Shown here: piece by piece, positions 53,607-62,911 of the stretch | Layout: every line of letters starts with the position of its first letter | How positions within the stretch are numbered: position 1 is the stretch's first letter | The notes under the pieces: generated by a model | Told to the model about the DNA's origin: nothing | Database searches by the model: none | The model's input: the letters and a program-made list of their open reading frames with translations, nothing else | DNA from: Brevibacterium paucivorans | GTDB taxonomy: Bacteria > Actinomycetota > Actinomycetes > Actinomycetales > Brevibacteriaceae | DNA: 64,000 nucleotides | Direction: 5' to 3' | Assembly: GCF_016907735.1 (NCBI RefSeq) | Contig: NZ_JAFBCP010000001.1 | Span: 62,001 to 126,000, forward strand | Made by a program: the position numbers and the translations under genes

Positions 53607-55136
53607 TCATTCCCTTTCGTTGTCTGACAGTTTAATAAGTGAGAGCGCTGTGAACAGCGACTGGGCGTCAGTCACGTCAGCAAGTGCCTTTTCCGCGAGC
53701 TCTCGCGTACCCAGTTCTGGGTAGCGCATGGGAATGCGTACGTAGTCATGCCCCAGGTTGAGCACGATCGTGTCCCAGCTTGCCGATTCAACAAAGTCAC
53801 CAAAACGTGACACCAAGGTTCCACGTAGCCACGCACGGGTATCTTCGGGCGGGTTCGTCACCGCACGTTCAACGGCCTCGGGCGTGGTTAGGCGACGGAT
53901 CCTGCCCGATGCTTCGAGTTTGTAAAACAACCCTTTCTCCGGGCGCACATCGTGGTACTGCACGTCGATGAGCTGGAGCTTGGGGTGATCCCACGGCAGG
54001 TTCTGTTTACGCACATAACCCTGGAGCAACTGGTATTTCGCAACCCAGTCGATCGAATCAGCCAAGGACAACGGGTCGGACGCAAGGCCCTCAAGGAACC
54101 GCTCCCACTCAGCGACGACCTCGGCGGTGGCCTCACAGTCAGGATCCATGTGAGCCTTCACCGCGTCCAGGTACGTGCGTTGGATTTCCAACGCCGTCAT
54201 CTCTCCCCCGCCTTCCAGCGGAAGGCCGGCAGACAGCCCGAGGTCGTGCGAGACCGTGTAAAGCGCCTCAACTGGGTCTTTCAACAAGATCTGAGGTGCC
54301 AGGCCACGTTCGATCAGCGCAAGTACCAAAGACGTGGCACCAAAGCGCACCAGGGTGGCGGGTTCCGCCAGCGTCGCATCACCAATGATGACGTGCAGAC
54401 GTCGATATAGCCCGGGTTCAGCGTGTGGTTCGTCGCGCGTGTTAATAATGGGCCTGCGCAAGGTCGTCTCCAGTCCCACGCGCTCTTCGAAGAAGTCGGC
54501 GCGTGAGGAGATTTGGAATCCGGGGACTGACGCAGACTGCCCGATACCCACTCGGCCAGATCCGCACAGGATCTGACGAGTGACGAAGAACGGGGTGAGT
54601 CCTTCGACGATCGCGTCGAACTCAACAGCCCGGTCCACCAGGTAGTTTTCGTGGGTTCCGTAGGAGGCGCCTTTTGAGTCGGTGTTGTTCTTGTACAGGT
54701 TCACCGGCTGGTCGCTGGTGGCCAGATTGCGCACCGCTTCAAGCGCTACAAGGTCACCCGCCCGGTCATAGAGCACCACGTCTCGCGGATACAGGCTTTC
54801 GGGGCTCGAATACTCCGGGTGCGCATGGTCGACGTAGAGTCGCGCCCCGTTTTCAGTCACCACATTTGCCAGGTACTGCGCTTCAGGTTGTGACTCCGGC
54901 AGATGCGTGAGTTGGGAAATGTGCGCGTCGTCGACGCTCATGAGAAAGCCACGGGCGTCGGCAAGGGGGCTTTCGGCGGAGAAGTCCCAGAAGTTCTGGC
55001 TAGATTTCAAACCCCGAGGTTGTGCGTACGCATCGACCACGCGCGCCGAATCGCGCATGGGGTTGGCTTTGGGGTTACCCGGTTGCCAGACACCGAACTC
55101 GGTCTCGGCACCCATTACACGCCGAACACTAATCAC
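53607..55136 (-). CDS. dop: Pup deamidase/depupylase
   Basis: Converts Pup-Gln to Pup-Glu and removes Pup from substrates. The 509-residue product begins [15 protein letters not shown] and has the PafA-like fold ([32 protein letters not shown]) with the longer N-terminal Dop loop region around [16 protein letters not shown]. The GTG at 55136 has GGGAGG 5 nt upstream; codons further upstream lack such a site. It heads the run dop-pup-prcB-prcA-pafA. Confidence 0.95.
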   Translation of the reverse strand: MISVRRVMGAETEFGVWQPGNPKANPMRDSARVVDAYAQPRGLKSSQNFWDFSAESPLADARGFLMSVDDAHISQLTHLPESQPEAQYLANVVTENGARLYVDHAHPEYSSPESLYPRDVVLYDRAGDLVALEAVRNLATSDQPVNLYKNNTDSKGASYGTHENYLVDRAVEFDAIVEGLTPFFVTRQILCGSGRVGIGQSASVPGFQISSRADFFEERVGLETTLRRPIINTRDEPHAEPGLYRRLHVIIGDATLAEPATLVRFGATSLVLALIERGLAPQILLKDPVEALYTVSHDLGLSAGLPLEGGGEMTALEIQRTYLDAVKAHMDPDCEATAEVVAEWERFLEGLASDPLSLADSIDWVAKYQLLQGYVRKQNLPWDHPKLQLIDVQYHDVRPEKGLFYKLEASGRIRRLTTPEAVERAVTNPPEDTRAWLRGTLVSRFGDFVESASWDTIVLNLGHDYVRIPMRYPELGTRELAEKALADVTDAQSLFTALSLIKLSDNERE

Positions 55137-55158
55137 GTGAACCTCCCTGGCTCGCAAC

Positions 55159-55164
55159 TACACT
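55159..55164 (+). promoter_or_regulatory. Candidate -10 box for DUF3054 gene
   Basis: TACACT abuts the ATG at 55165 and ends 6 nt before an in-frame GTG at 55171. By the spacing seen at other genes here, the GTG may be the true leaderless start. Confidence 0.4.
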
Positions 55165-55548
55165 ATGAGCGTGTCACGAAAATCAACGTCTCATCTTCTT
55201 ATCACCCTAGTCACCGATGCCGTGCTCGTGTGTCTTTTTGCCGTCGTGGGCTACTACACACACGCCCAGAACCTGGAGTTCTCTGGGATTCTGCGCACCG
55301 CGTGGCCGTTTATGGCAGCGCTCGCGATCGCTTGGTTGGCCAACGCTGTGTGGACTGCTCCTCTTGCGCCACTTCGCACGGGCGTAGGGATCTGGGCGAC
55401 AACGGTCTTGGTGGGAATGATCATCCGGATCATTCTGGGCGAAGGCACCGCCGGCCCGTTCATTCTGGTCGCCTCGGGCGTCAACCTTTTCACCTTGGTT
55501 GGCTGGCGTTTGCTGGCCAGCCAACTCGCGGGGAAAAGCGGCCGGTAG
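55165..55548 (+). CDS. DUF3054 membrane protein
   Basis: Conserved small integral membrane protein of unknown function. The 127-residue product has four hydrophobic helices with short loops (LLITLVTDAVLVCLFAVVGY at the N-terminus and FILVASGVNLFTLVGWRLLA at the end), as in the DUF3054 family. The start may be the GTG two codons downstream. It is the only plus-strand gene in the proteasome region, inserted between dop (28 nt from its GTG) and the convergent arc gene, whose stop codon is 3 nt away. Confidence 0.8.
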   Translation: MSVSRKSTSHLLITLVTDAVLVCLFAVVGYYTHAQNLEFSGILRTAWPFMAALAIAWLANAVWTAPLAPLRTGVGIWATTVLVGMIIRIILGEGTAGPFILVASGVNLFTLVGWRLLASQLAGKSGR

Positions 55549-55551
55549 GTA

Positions 55552-57102
55552 TCAGAACATCGACATGTGAGTGATCCGCTCACCTTTCTTTCCGGAAACC
55601 CGCGCCCACTCGTCGGGGTTCGACGTGTTGGGCAGGTCTTCGTGTTCACGGAATTCTTCGCGAATAGCCGTGTGGAGGTGCTCCCACGTGATACCGCGTT
55701 CGCCCGTTGACAACAGCGACTTAATTGCGTGTTTCTTGGCGCGGTCGACCACGTTGGAAATCATGGCACCGGAGATGAAGTCACCAAAGAACAACGTCTC
55801 TTTCTTCCCAGACACGTAGGTCACTTCGACGAATCGGTTTTCATCTGTGCGCGCGTACATGGTTTCTACGCACCGGTCTATGAGATCGTTCACGGCGTCC
55901 TGAGCCGTCGTGTCTACCGTGTGAATGGGCAGATCGGGAGTCAGATACTTGCTGAAAATATCCCTCGCGCCGTTTTCGTCAGGACGCTCGATACGGATTT
56001 TGACGTCGAGACGCCCTGGACGAAGGATCGCTGGGTCGATGAGGTCTTCGCGGTTCGACGCACCCACCACGATGACGTTTTCGAGCTTTTCAACACCGTC
56101 GATTTCGGCCAATAGCTGAGGAACAACCGTGGTTTCGACGTCGGAGGACTTACCCGTTCCGCGGGTGCGGAAGAGCGATTCCATTTCGTCGAAGAACACC
56201 ACGACCGGCGACCCTGCAGTTGCTTTTTCTCGCGCCCGAGCGAAAATCTGGCGGAGCTGACGTTCGGTTTCACCCACGAACTTATCCAGGAGCTCTGGCC
56301 CCTTGATGTTCAGGAAGTACGAGCGGGTGGAGGTATCTTTCCGGCGCTTGGCCAAGGAGTTTGCCACGGCCTTTGCAATGAGGGTTTTACCGCACCCAGG
56401 GGGCCCGTACAGCAGAATTCCCTTAGGCGGTTTGAGCCCGTGTTCCGTGTAGAGCTCCGGGTGTTCAAACGGCAGTTCAACAGCGTCCTGGATCTCTTCG
56501 ATCTGGTGGTCCAATCCTCCAATGTCGCTGTATGAAATATCCGGAACGGTTTCCAGTAGCAACTGGTTCGACTCGGGCTTCTCAATCTGTTCGAACGCGA
56601 ATTGCGTTTTTGAGTCCACCAGCAGGTGGTCCCCGGGACGGATCGTGATCTCGCGCAGCGGGGTGGCCAGCGTGTAGATCTGTTCTTCGTCGTTCACCCC
56701 GCCCACCAGGACACGGTCGCCCAGAACTTCGCGTACGGCGACAACGGTTCCGGCGGCGTGGAAATCCAGCGCTTTGAGAACCACGAGCCCTTCAGACAGC
56801 AACACGGTCCGCCCGGGTTGCAGATCATCGGCAACCACCTCGGGCGCTACCGCCACCCGCATTTTGCGGCCGGCATAGTGAACGTCACACCGAAGGTTCT
56901 CACCGGGGACGGCCTGAACCACCGTGGCGTATGAATTGGGCGGTTCGGTGAGAGCGTTCGCTTCTGCGCGGATACGTTCAAGCTCGTCACGCGCTTGGCG
57001 CAGGGTCTTCGTCAGGGCTTCATTTCGTTGCGCAGCGTTGAACAGTTGCTGGCGCAGCCCCGCAAGCTCCTTGCGTACCTTGGGCAATTCAGCTTCTGTC
57101 AT
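55552..57102 (-). CDS. arc: Proteasomal AAA ATPase ARC/Mpa with shortened C-terminus
   Basis: Hexameric unfoldase that binds Pup and feeds substrates into the 20S proteasome. The 516-residue product has the N-terminal coiled coil (residues about 1-50), two OB domains (about 60-180), then one AAA module with [13 protein letters not shown] (Walker A), [11 protein letters not shown] (Walker B) and [14 protein letters not shown]. The end reads [15 protein letters not shown]. Well-known homologues continue for about 25 more residues and finish with GQYL, which docks into the proteasome; that tail is absent. The start overlaps trmI by 4 nt. Confidence 0.92.
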   Translation of the reverse strand: MTEAELPKVRKELAGLRQQLFNAAQRNEALTKTLRQARDELERIRAEANALTEPPNSYATVVQAVPGENLRCDVHYAGRKMRVAVAPEVVADDLQPGRTVLLSEGLVVLKALDFHAAGTVVAVREVLGDRVLVGGVNDEEQIYTLATPLREITIRPGDHLLVDSKTQFAFEQIEKPESNQLLLETVPDISYSDIGGLDHQIEEIQDAVELPFEHPELYTEHGLKPPKGILLYGPPGCGKTLIAKAVANSLAKRRKDTSTRSYFLNIKGPELLDKFVGETERQLRQIFARAREKATAGSPVVVFFDEMESLFRTRGTGKSSDVETTVVPQLLAEIDGVEKLENVIVVGASNREDLIDPAILRPGRLDVKIRIERPDENGARDIFSKYLTPDLPIHTVDTTAQDAVNDLIDRCVETMYARTDENRFVEVTYVSGKKETLFFGDFISGAMISNVVDRAKKHAIKSLLSTGERGITWEHLHTAIREEFREHEDLPNTSNPDEWARVSGKKGERITHMSMF

Positions 57103-58115
57103 GATTCCTCCTGACCAATAATCCCGGCTCGCTTTCCCGCTTCTCGTGCGGCTCTGCGGAGCTTCTTACCAGTAGTGTTAGGGATTCCCAGCGCCTCGTC
57201 GGTCACTTCGCCAGACTGCCACGCGTCAATGTCTTCTTGGGACGGCTGTTGTCCCTGCGGGCGCTTCTTCTTTTCAAGCGGCGTAGTGCCAGGTGCCAGA
57301 CGGCGCGCAAATACCAGGAATCCCGTGTGCCCGATCATGCGGTGCTCAGGGCGAACGGCCAGCCCTTCTACGTGCCAATCACGCACTGTGCTCTCGAGCG
57401 CTCGCGGTTCGGTGTAGAGGCCGCTTTCTTTCAGAGCCTCCACCGTGCGCGACACCTGTGGCACCGTGGCCACGTAACACACGACTACACCTCCAGGGCG
57501 CAAAGCGTGCGAAACCGCGTCGATACACTCCCACGGTGCGAGCATGTCCAAGACAATCCGGTCGACTTCTCCGGCTTGGTAAGCATTGGGCAATTCGTGG
57601 GCGAGGTCGCCAATGCTGAGTTTCCATGCTGGGTGGGAACCGGCGAAAAAGTCTTCGATATTTCCCTGGGCGATTTGAGCGAACTCTTCGCGACGTTCAA
57701 AACTGTGAACCACGCCGGAGTCTCCCACGGCGCGCAAAAGAGCCAACGTGAGGGCACCAGAGCCCACTCCGGCTTCAACCACAGTGGCACCTGGGAAGAT
57801 GTCACCAAGGGTGACAATGAGTGCTGCGTCTTTAGGGTAGATTACCGCTGCACCGCGAGGCATCGACAGCACAAAGTCCTCATACACAGGGCGGACTACC
57901 TGGTAGTCGACGCCTGCCGTGTTGGCGATGACCGTACCTTCTGGCTGGCCAATCAGGTCGTCGTGAAAAAGTTGGCCCTTATGAGTGTGGAAAACATGGC
58001 CCGGTTGCAACATTATGGTGTGGAGCCGACCTTTGGGGTCGGTCAATTGCACTTTGTCGCCGGCACGTAAGTTTCCCCGGCGGTCTTGGGCTCCTGTTGC
58101 TTGTTCTGAAGTCAC
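57099..58115 (-). CDS. trmI: tRNA (adenine-58-N1)-methyltransferase
   Basis: Makes m1A58 in the T loop of tRNAs. The 338-residue product has an N-terminal beta domain ([18 protein letters not shown]), the SAM motif [16 protein letters not shown], the [11 protein letters not shown] catalytic segment and [17 protein letters not shown] ends exactly 7 nt before the GTG at 58115, supporting this start rather than one 9 codons upstream. The basic C-terminal tail of about 60 residues is family-typical in actinobacteria. Position just upstream of arc matches mycobacteria (Rv2118c). Confidence 0.93.
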   Translation of the reverse strand: MTSEQATGAQDRRGNLRAGDKVQLTDPKGRLHTIMLQPGHVFHTHKGQLFHDDLIGQPEGTVIANTAGVDYQVVRPVYEDFVLSMPRGAAVIYPKDAALIVTLGDIFPGATVVEAGVGSGALTLALLRAVGDSGVVHSFERREEFAQIAQGNIEDFFAGSHPAWKLSIGDLAHELPNAYQAGEVDRIVLDMLAPWECIDAVSHALRPGGVVVCYVATVPQVSRTVEALKESGLYTEPRALESTVRDWHVEGLAVRPEHRMIGHTGFLVFARRLAPGTTPLEKKKRPQGQQPSQEDIDAWQSGEVTDEALGIPNTTGKKLRRAAREAGKRAGIIGQEES

Positions 58116-58122
58116 CCCATCA

Positions 58123-58128
58123 ACTCTA
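58123..58128 (-). promoter_or_regulatory. Candidate -10 box for leaderless trmI-arc operon
   Basis: TAGAGT on the minus strand ends 7 nt before the GTG at 58115. Confidence 0.5.
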
Positions 58129-58159
58129 GCGTGTCCTAGCAAGCGACCGCTGAGCTGTT

Positions 58160-59314
58160 CTATACGTGGAGCAATTCGTCGAAGAACTCCTGGAGGTCAA
58201 TAACACCGGTGAGTGTGCTGTCTTTCATGACGAGGCAAAATTGTGCTTTGGGGCGGTGCGTGAGTGACTCCAGCAAGTGTGGAGCGGTAATGTCCCCCGG
58301 AACACCGATCCATCCGCCCAGCGGGTGGGCGTAGCTGTGTACCAGGTCATCGGAGGCGTTCTTGGTCACGATCGCTTGCGTTGCGGCGTGACGGTCGAGC
58401 AGTCCGTACGGCAGTCCCCGTTCGTTGAGGATCACCACAATGGTGGACGGACCGGCGACCGAATCTGCATATTCCAGGGTGGCATCGATGCTGGCGTTCC
58501 AAGAAGCCGCGATTGCAGGTTGGATGACTTTCTTCAGGTCGTAGGTTTCCATGCGCCGTGCGCGTTGCGCGTGTTTGGCAGCGTCAGCAGCGGAGAACCA
58601 CAGCATGATGGCAATCGCCGAGGTCCAAATAATGGTGACAATGTCCGGTTTCCGGCCTGCGATCAGGGGTCCCACGAACGCACCCACGATGAAGAGCACT
58701 GCGATGACCCGACCGATGAGTGCGGCCATGATGGTGCCGGTGAACTGAGACCTCGTGATGCGCCAGATGAGAGCTTGGAGGGCCCAACCTCCATCCAAAG
58801 GGATTCCGGGGAGGAGGTTGATGAAACCGAGTGCTGCATTTGCGAAAGTAAATGCCAAGAGCAAAAGCCACACGACCGAGCCCTGCTGGGTTGAAGTCAT
58901 TCCCCACCAGCCCAGCGCAGCCAACCCGATGTTCACAAAGGGGCCAACGATCGAAATGATGAAACTGTGCGTGGCGGCCCTGGACGAGTTGTCGTCTGTG
59001 CGAGGTTCAAAACGCGTGAACCCACCCCAAATGTTGAGTTCGATCGCAGCGACCTTCTGCCCAGTGAGCGTTCCTGCAATCGCGTGTGCGAGTTCGTGTA
59101 GGAACACTGAACTAAACAGCAGAACCGCATAGGTGAACGCGACAAACCATGCACCGATTCCCAAGTCGGGGCTAAAGTGACGCACCCACGGCGTGAACAG
59201 CATGGTGATGACGGCTGCGGCTACGAACCACGACCACGCCAGAATAATTGGGGTGCCCAAAAAACGGCCGATGATCAGGCCGTTCGATGCTCCCTGTTGT
59301 TTGGCGTGTGGCAT
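58160..59314 (-). CDS. M50 intramembrane metalloprotease with CBS-type region
   Basis: Site-2-protease-like enzyme that cleaves within membranes. The 384-residue product has HELAH (His73, Glu74, His77) in an early helix, the second metal site NLLPGIPLDGG after about residue 165, and at least six hydrophobic segments. Its C-terminal 120 residues resemble a CBS regulatory module, as in the Rip3/SpoIVFB-like group. TAGGAT ends 6 nt before the ATG. Substrates are unknown. It lies 44 nt upstream of trmI on the same strand. Confidence 0.9.
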   Translation of the reverse strand: MPHAKQQGASNGLIIGRFLGTPIILAWSWFVAAAVITMLFTPWVRHFSPDLGIGAWFVAFTYAVLLFSSVFLHELAHAIAGTLTGQKVAAIELNIWGGFTRFEPRTDDNSSRAATHSFIISIVGPFVNIGLAALGWWGMTSTQQGSVVWLLLLAFTFANAALGFINLLPGIPLDGGWALQALIWRITRSQFTGTIMAALIGRVIAVLFIVGAFVGPLIAGRKPDIVTIIWTSAIAIMLWFSAADAAKHAQRARRMETYDLKKVIQPAIAASWNASIDATLEYADSVAGPSTIVVILNERGLPYGLLDRHAATQAIVTKNASDDLVHSYAHPLGGWIGVPGDITAPHLLESLTHRPKAQFCLVMKDSTLTGVIDLQEFFDELLHV

Positions 59315-59320
59315 GGCTTT

Positions 59321-59326
59321 ATCCTA
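59321..59326 (-). promoter_or_regulatory. Candidate -10 box for leaderless M50 protease gene
   Basis: TAGGAT on the minus strand ends 6 nt before the ATG at 59314. Confidence 0.45.
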
Positions 59327-59380
59327 ACGGCCCAACGGTCGCTGGGCGTGCTATTTCAGACCTGCGTGGCTCGATGTGGT

Positions 59381-59386
59381 TATTGT
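59381..59386 (+). promoter_or_regulatory. Candidate -10 box for leaderless RecB-like nuclease gene
   Basis: TATTGT ends 6 nt before the ATG at 59393. Confidence 0.45.
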
Positions 59387-59392
59387 GGTTTT

Positions 59393-60229
59393 ATGGCTGA
59401 ACTCATTGCGCTTTCCCCCTCGCGGGCAAACGATTTTGTGTCGTGTCCCCTGAAGTTTCGCTTGCGAAGCGTGGACAAGATTCCAGAACCGCCGTCGGCA
59501 GTCGCGTTTAAAGGAACTCTTGTTCACGCGGTTCTTGAACAGCTATTCGATGTGCAGCCACATAAACGCACGCTCGATCACGCTAACACTCTCATCGAGC
59601 CCACGTATGCCTCACTTGCGCAGAAAAATTCCGACGTTTCAGAGCTTTTCCCTGAGCAAACTGACCGCGACAAACTTTTTACGGAGGCCGCGTCGCTTGT
59701 CCGCGCCTATTTCACGCTAGAACTCCCCCAAAACCTCGAACCTGACGCTCGGGAAAAGTTCGTGCAAACAGAACTCCCGGGCGGCTTGAAGTTGCGCGGA
59801 TTTATCGACCGAGTCGACCGCGCGTCTGGCGGTGAGGTACGTCTGGTGGACTACAAAACTGGCAAAGCTCCAAAACCGCAGTACTCTGGGGAAGCCGATT
59901 TTCAAATGCGCTTCTACGCGCTTGTCCACTACATGCTCACCGGTGAGATCGTTCACACACTTCAACTCATGTATCTAGGTTCCGGGCATGTGAAAGAACT
60001 CAAGCCCACTATGCAGGACATCGAGCGCACGTTTTTTCAAGTTGCAGATGTCTGGAACGACATCACCGACTGCGCTGAGTCGGGCAACTGGCGCCCTAAA
60101 AAGTCACCGTTGTGCAACTGGTGCTATTTCAAAACCATGTGCCCGGCTTGGGGCAATGAAGCACCTGAAGCTCCCCAGATTACGAACGTTGCAGTGGTTG
60201 AACCAGATTTCCCAAGGACTGCGCGTTAA
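59393..60229 (+). CDS. RecB-family PD-(D/E)XK nuclease with Fe-S cysteines
   Basis: Stand-alone RecB/Cas4-type nuclease. The 278-residue product has the first Cys in SPSRANDFVSCPLKFRLR, the GTLVHAVLE helix, the active site GFIDRVDR and VRLVDYKTGK, a QMRFYALVHY helix, and three C-terminal Cys in CNWCYFKTMCP. Four cysteines of this arrangement bind a 4Fe-4S cluster in AddB/Cas4 relatives. The ATG at 59393 is chosen because the family starts at LSPSRA. A related gene (Rv2119) lies beside trmI in mycobacteria. No Cas genes are near. Its end overlaps the convergent HAD gene by 50 nt. Confidence 0.9.
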   Translation: MAELIALSPSRANDFVSCPLKFRLRSVDKIPEPPSAVAFKGTLVHAVLEQLFDVQPHKRTLDHANTLIEPTYASLAQKNSDVSELFPEQTDRDKLFTEAASLVRAYFTLELPQNLEPDAREKFVQTELPGGLKLRGFIDRVDRASGGEVRLVDYKTGKAPKPQYSGEADFQMRFYALVHYMLTGEIVHTLQLMYLGSGHVKELKPTMQDIERTFFQVADVWNDITDCAESGNWRPKKSPLCNWCYFKTMCPAWGNEAPEAPQITNVAVVEPDFPRTAR

Positions 60230-60845
60230 GCCCGTCTAATGTTTGCACTAGAACGGCTCCGGGCTGTTCTTCCAAGGGCACGTGATTTGGGATGCCCACA
60301 GTCAACGTGCCCGCTGCGATGGCGCTGGCCATTCCCGGTACCGAATCTTCCAACGCGATACACGCAGAGGGTGCCACATCGAGAGCCGAGGCACCCGTCA
60401 GATAAGGCTCCGGGTCTGGTTTCCCTTTGGTGACCTCGTCGCCCGTAATCAGCGTTCGGAAAGTGCCTTCCGGCAGTCCGTCGACCACTGCCTGAGCCAG
60501 CGGGCGGTACGACATGGTCACAAGTGCCATGGGTACGTGCGCGTCCGCAAGTGAAGCGATCAGTTCTTGTGCCCCCGGCCTGAACGGGATACGTTCGCGT
60601 ACCCGTTCGATAACACCGCGCAAGAGCGTCTGTACGACCTCGTCGGTGGCAAGTGGCAACCCGAATGACCGCATGATGTCGGCCGATGTGGTGAGTTCAT
60701 TGCCCACCATGAGCATCGCTTGTTCATGCGTCCATTCGAGTCCATGAACCGCCATGAGTTCAGTCTCGGCAGCCATCCAGTACGGCTCAGTGTCGACAAG
60801 CGTTCCGTCCATGTCCCACAAAACAGCGTCGTAGTTGAGGCTCAT
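60180..60845 (-). CDS. HAD-superfamily phosphatase
   Basis: Haloacid-dehalogenase-type phosphohydrolase, probably a sugar- or nucleotide-phosphate phosphatase. The 221-residue product has WDMDGTLVDTE (Asp11, Asp13), ALVTMSYRP (motif II), TKGKPDPEPYL (motif III Lys) and ALEDSVPGMASA (motif IV), with a helical cap (residues about 20-85). Its start overlaps mshC by 4 nt (ATGA), so it is co-translated with the mycothiol gene. A dedicated mycothiol-pathway role is possible but not shown. Its 3' end overlaps the RecB-like gene by 50 nt. Confidence 0.9.
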   Translation of the reverse strand: MSLNYDAVLWDMDGTLVDTEPYWMAAETELMAVHGLEWTHEQAMLMVGNELTTSADIMRSFGLPLATDEVVQTLLRGVIERVRERIPFRPGAQELIASLADAHVPMALVTMSYRPLAQAVVDGLPEGTFRTLITGDEVTKGKPDPEPYLTGASALDVAPSACIALEDSVPGMASAIAAGTLTVGIPNHVPLEEQPGAVLVQTLDGLNAQSLGNLVQPLQRS

Positions 60846-62077
60846 ACCAGTTTGATTCCTAGCAACGCATCGATCGCTTTCACGACGGCCTCCGATTCGC
60901 TTTCTGACGTGTTCTGGTCGCGTGCCGCCGCCCAGTCGTCGATGAGGGAAAGCGCGGTGGGGGTGTCCAGGTCATCGGCCAAGCATTCGCGGAGCTCCCG
61001 GATAACGTCCTTCGAGACCACGTGGCTACCGCATTCGGCGGCGCGCTTCCACTGTTCTAAGCGTTCGGTCGCTTTTGCCAGGGCGGCGTCGTCGTACATC
61101 CAGTCGGACCGGTAGTGGTGGTCCAGAATCGTGAGTCGAATCGCCATGGGGTCAACACCCTGTTTGCGCAGCTGTGACACCAGCACCAGGTTGCCCAGCG
61201 ACTTGCTCATTTTTTCGCCTTCGTATCCCACCATTCCGGTGTGCATGTACGAATGCGAAAGTGGGGTGTCTAACCACGCGGCAGCGTGAGCCGCACCCAT
61301 TTCGTGGTGCGGAAACACTAGGTCGTTGCCCCCACCTTGAACGTGCAGCGGCAGGCCCGCGTACTCCTGAGCGATAGCGGTACATTCGATGTGCCACCCT
61401 GGGCGTCCGGCTGGCAGTCCGTCCGGGTTCCACGACGGTTCGCCTTCGCGTTTTGCGCGCCACAGCAGTGGGTCTAGTGGGTTTTCTTTTCCTGGAACAT
61501 CAGGGTCTCCCCCGCGTTCGGCGAAGTATTTGGCCATGGTGGCTTCGTCATAATGCGACACTGACCCGAAAGGTGGCGTGTACTTTGAATCGACCCTGAA
61601 GTACACGTCTCCGTTGTCCAAGCTGTATGCGAAACCCTTGTCAAGCAGTTCCACAACACTGCGCGCAACCAAGTCCATGGCTTCGACTGCACCGATGTAG
61701 TGCGTGGGCGGAATAACCCGCAATGCTTCCATGTCTGTGCGGAAGAGGTCGATCTGTTCGCGTGCGAGTTCTTGCCAGTCAACTCCTGTCGCCTGGGCAC
61801 GTTCCAACAGTGGGTCGTCAACGTCGGTGATGTTTTGCACGTAGGTGACGGTGTATCCCGCGTCGATCCACATTCGGTGAAGAATGTCGAAGGCGACGTA
61901 CGTGGATGCGTGGCCCAAGTGGGTGGCGTCGTACGGGGTAATTCCGCATACGTACAGTTTGGCTTCGTCTCCACGAACCAACTTGCGTAGTGGTCCTCGC
62001 GCGCTTGTGCAGTACACGGTAGGTGGATCGCATGATCGCACGAGGGCAGGAACATGTGGTGGCGTCCAAGATTTCAC
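60842..62077 (-). CDS. mshC: Cysteine:glucosaminyl-inositol ligase MshC
   Basis: Joins cysteine to GlcN-Ins in mycothiol synthesis; it derives from cysteinyl-tRNA synthetase. The 411-residue product begins KSWTPPHVP, the MshC-type leader. It has the zinc-site CGITPYDATHLGHA, the HIECTAIAQEY region and the KMSKS loop (EKMSKSLGN), and it lacks the tRNA anticodon-binding domain, as expected for MshC rather than CysS. TATGCT ends 6 nt before the GTG. The gene is followed by a coupled HAD phosphatase and preceded by the SCO1664- and DUF3090-family genes, a conserved actinobacterial cluster. Confidence 0.95.
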   Translation of the reverse strand: MKSWTPPHVPALVRSCDPPTVYCTSARGPLRKLVRGDEAKLYVCGITPYDATHLGHASTYVAFDILHRMWIDAGYTVTYVQNITDVDDPLLERAQATGVDWQELAREQIDLFRTDMEALRVIPPTHYIGAVEAMDLVARSVVELLDKGFAYSLDNGDVYFRVDSKYTPPFGSVSHYDEATMAKYFAERGGDPDVPGKENPLDPLLWRAKREGEPSWNPDGLPAGRPGWHIECTAIAQEYAGLPLHVQGGGNDLVFPHHEMGAAHAAAWLDTPLSHSYMHTGMVGYEGEKMSKSLGNLVLVSQLRKQGVDPMAIRLTILDHHYRSDWMYDDAALAKATERLEQWKRAAECGSHVVSKDVIRELRECLADDLDTPTALSLIDDWAAARDQNTSESESEAVVKAIDALLGIKLV

Positions 62078-62083
62078 ACAGCC

Positions 62084-62103
62084 AGCATAACGTTCGATCG
62101 AAC
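62084..62103 (-). promoter_or_regulatory. Promoter and palindrome upstream of mshC
   Basis: TATGCT (62084-62089, minus strand) ends 6 nt before the mshC GTG. Two nt further upstream lies the perfect 12-nt palindrome GTTCGATCGAAC (62092-62103), placed where a repressor would block the promoter. The palindrome is unassigned. Confidence 0.45.
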
Positions 62104-62134
62104 TCCGTGCTCACCCGCAAGTTTTTTAGAGATT

Positions 62135-62911
62135 TTAGAGGGGTGGCCAGGGAATCGGCGTGCGGTTAACCGGCGGATACGGAAACGTCCCGGCGGACAA
62201 CAAAGCGCGTGCTCGTTCGTGCAACGCGTGTGTTTCGGTTTGGGTTGTTCCCAAGTCTTCCGCGGTAAGTTCCAGCGTGCGTTCGCACGCCTGAAGATGC
62301 CGAGGTGCCAGCCGGGTTCCAGCGAAACCCCATAGGACTGTGCGGAGTTTGGGTTCGGGGTGGAAGCTCAGACCGTTGTCGATAGCCCATAGAGTCGCTT
62401 CCTGCTCACCTGGCAGATACCCGTCTATCACGTGGCTTCCTTTACGGTCGGCGTTATTGGCCATAACATCGAACACAGCGATGTCGAAAAGGCGGTCGCG
62501 TAAAGCGTGGCCCACAACGACCTCGGCGCCGTCAGTGTTGTACCCCCTAAAAACCGGTGCAACGTTATCAGGCACGTGGTCACTGGGCCACGCGTCGACA
62601 ACCGGATCATCCCCTGCCGAATCTACAAACAGCTGAACCGATCCGGGGCCGTGAGGCAGATCCGAGCGCATGATGGTTTCGGGAACACAGCTGAGACCGC
62701 TCAGGTGGCTCAACCGGTAGGCGGCGACTTCGCGTCGGGCGAGCTCAGAAAAATCCTGCAAGAACGCCTCACCCTGGCTGGGTTTATAGACCGCTTTCAG
62801 TGCCGCTCCCGTGGGCGGGGTGAGCACGATGAGGTACGTGTCGTTACTCGCCTCGGGAATCAGACCCAGGATCGTGGCCGGCCACGTGGCGATATCTTGT
62901 TGGGCGCTCAC
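62135..62911 (-). CDS. SCO1664-family protein
   Basis: Conserved actinobacterial protein of unknown biochemical role, distantly like phosphatidylinositol 3/4-kinase folds. The 258-residue product has LKAVYKPSQGE (possible ATP-contacting Lys), RREVAAYRLSHL, DIAVFDVMANNADRKGSHV (resembling a kinase catalytic loop) and LWAIDNGLSFH (like a DFG-type metal site). The GTG follows the stop codon of the DUF3090 gene with no gap (TGA-GTG). The fixed neighbourhood with mshC suggests a shared process. Confidence 0.85.
   Translation of the reverse strand: MSAQQDIATWPATILGLIPEASNDTYLIVLTPPTGAALKAVYKPSQGEAFLQDFSELARREVAAYRLSHLSGLSCVPETIMRSDLPHGPGSVQLFVDSAGDDPVVDAWPSDHVPDNVAPVFRGYNTDGAEVVVGHALRDRLFDIAVFDVMANNADRKGSHVIDGYLPGEQEATLWAIDNGLSFHPEPKLRTVLWGFAGTRLAPRHLQACERTLELTAEDLGTTQTETHALHERARALLSAGTFPYPPVNRTPIPWPPL

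Noticed and set aside
55500-55560. A frameshift that truncated arc
   Set aside because: The two other minus-strand frames beyond the stop give no sequence like the usual ARC tail, so a simple recent frameshift does not explain the missing tail.
59393-60229. Cas4 and a CRISPR system
   Set aside because: The nuclease resembles Cas4/RecB, but no repeats, spacers or other cas genes are present, and the gene has a conserved housekeeping neighbourhood.
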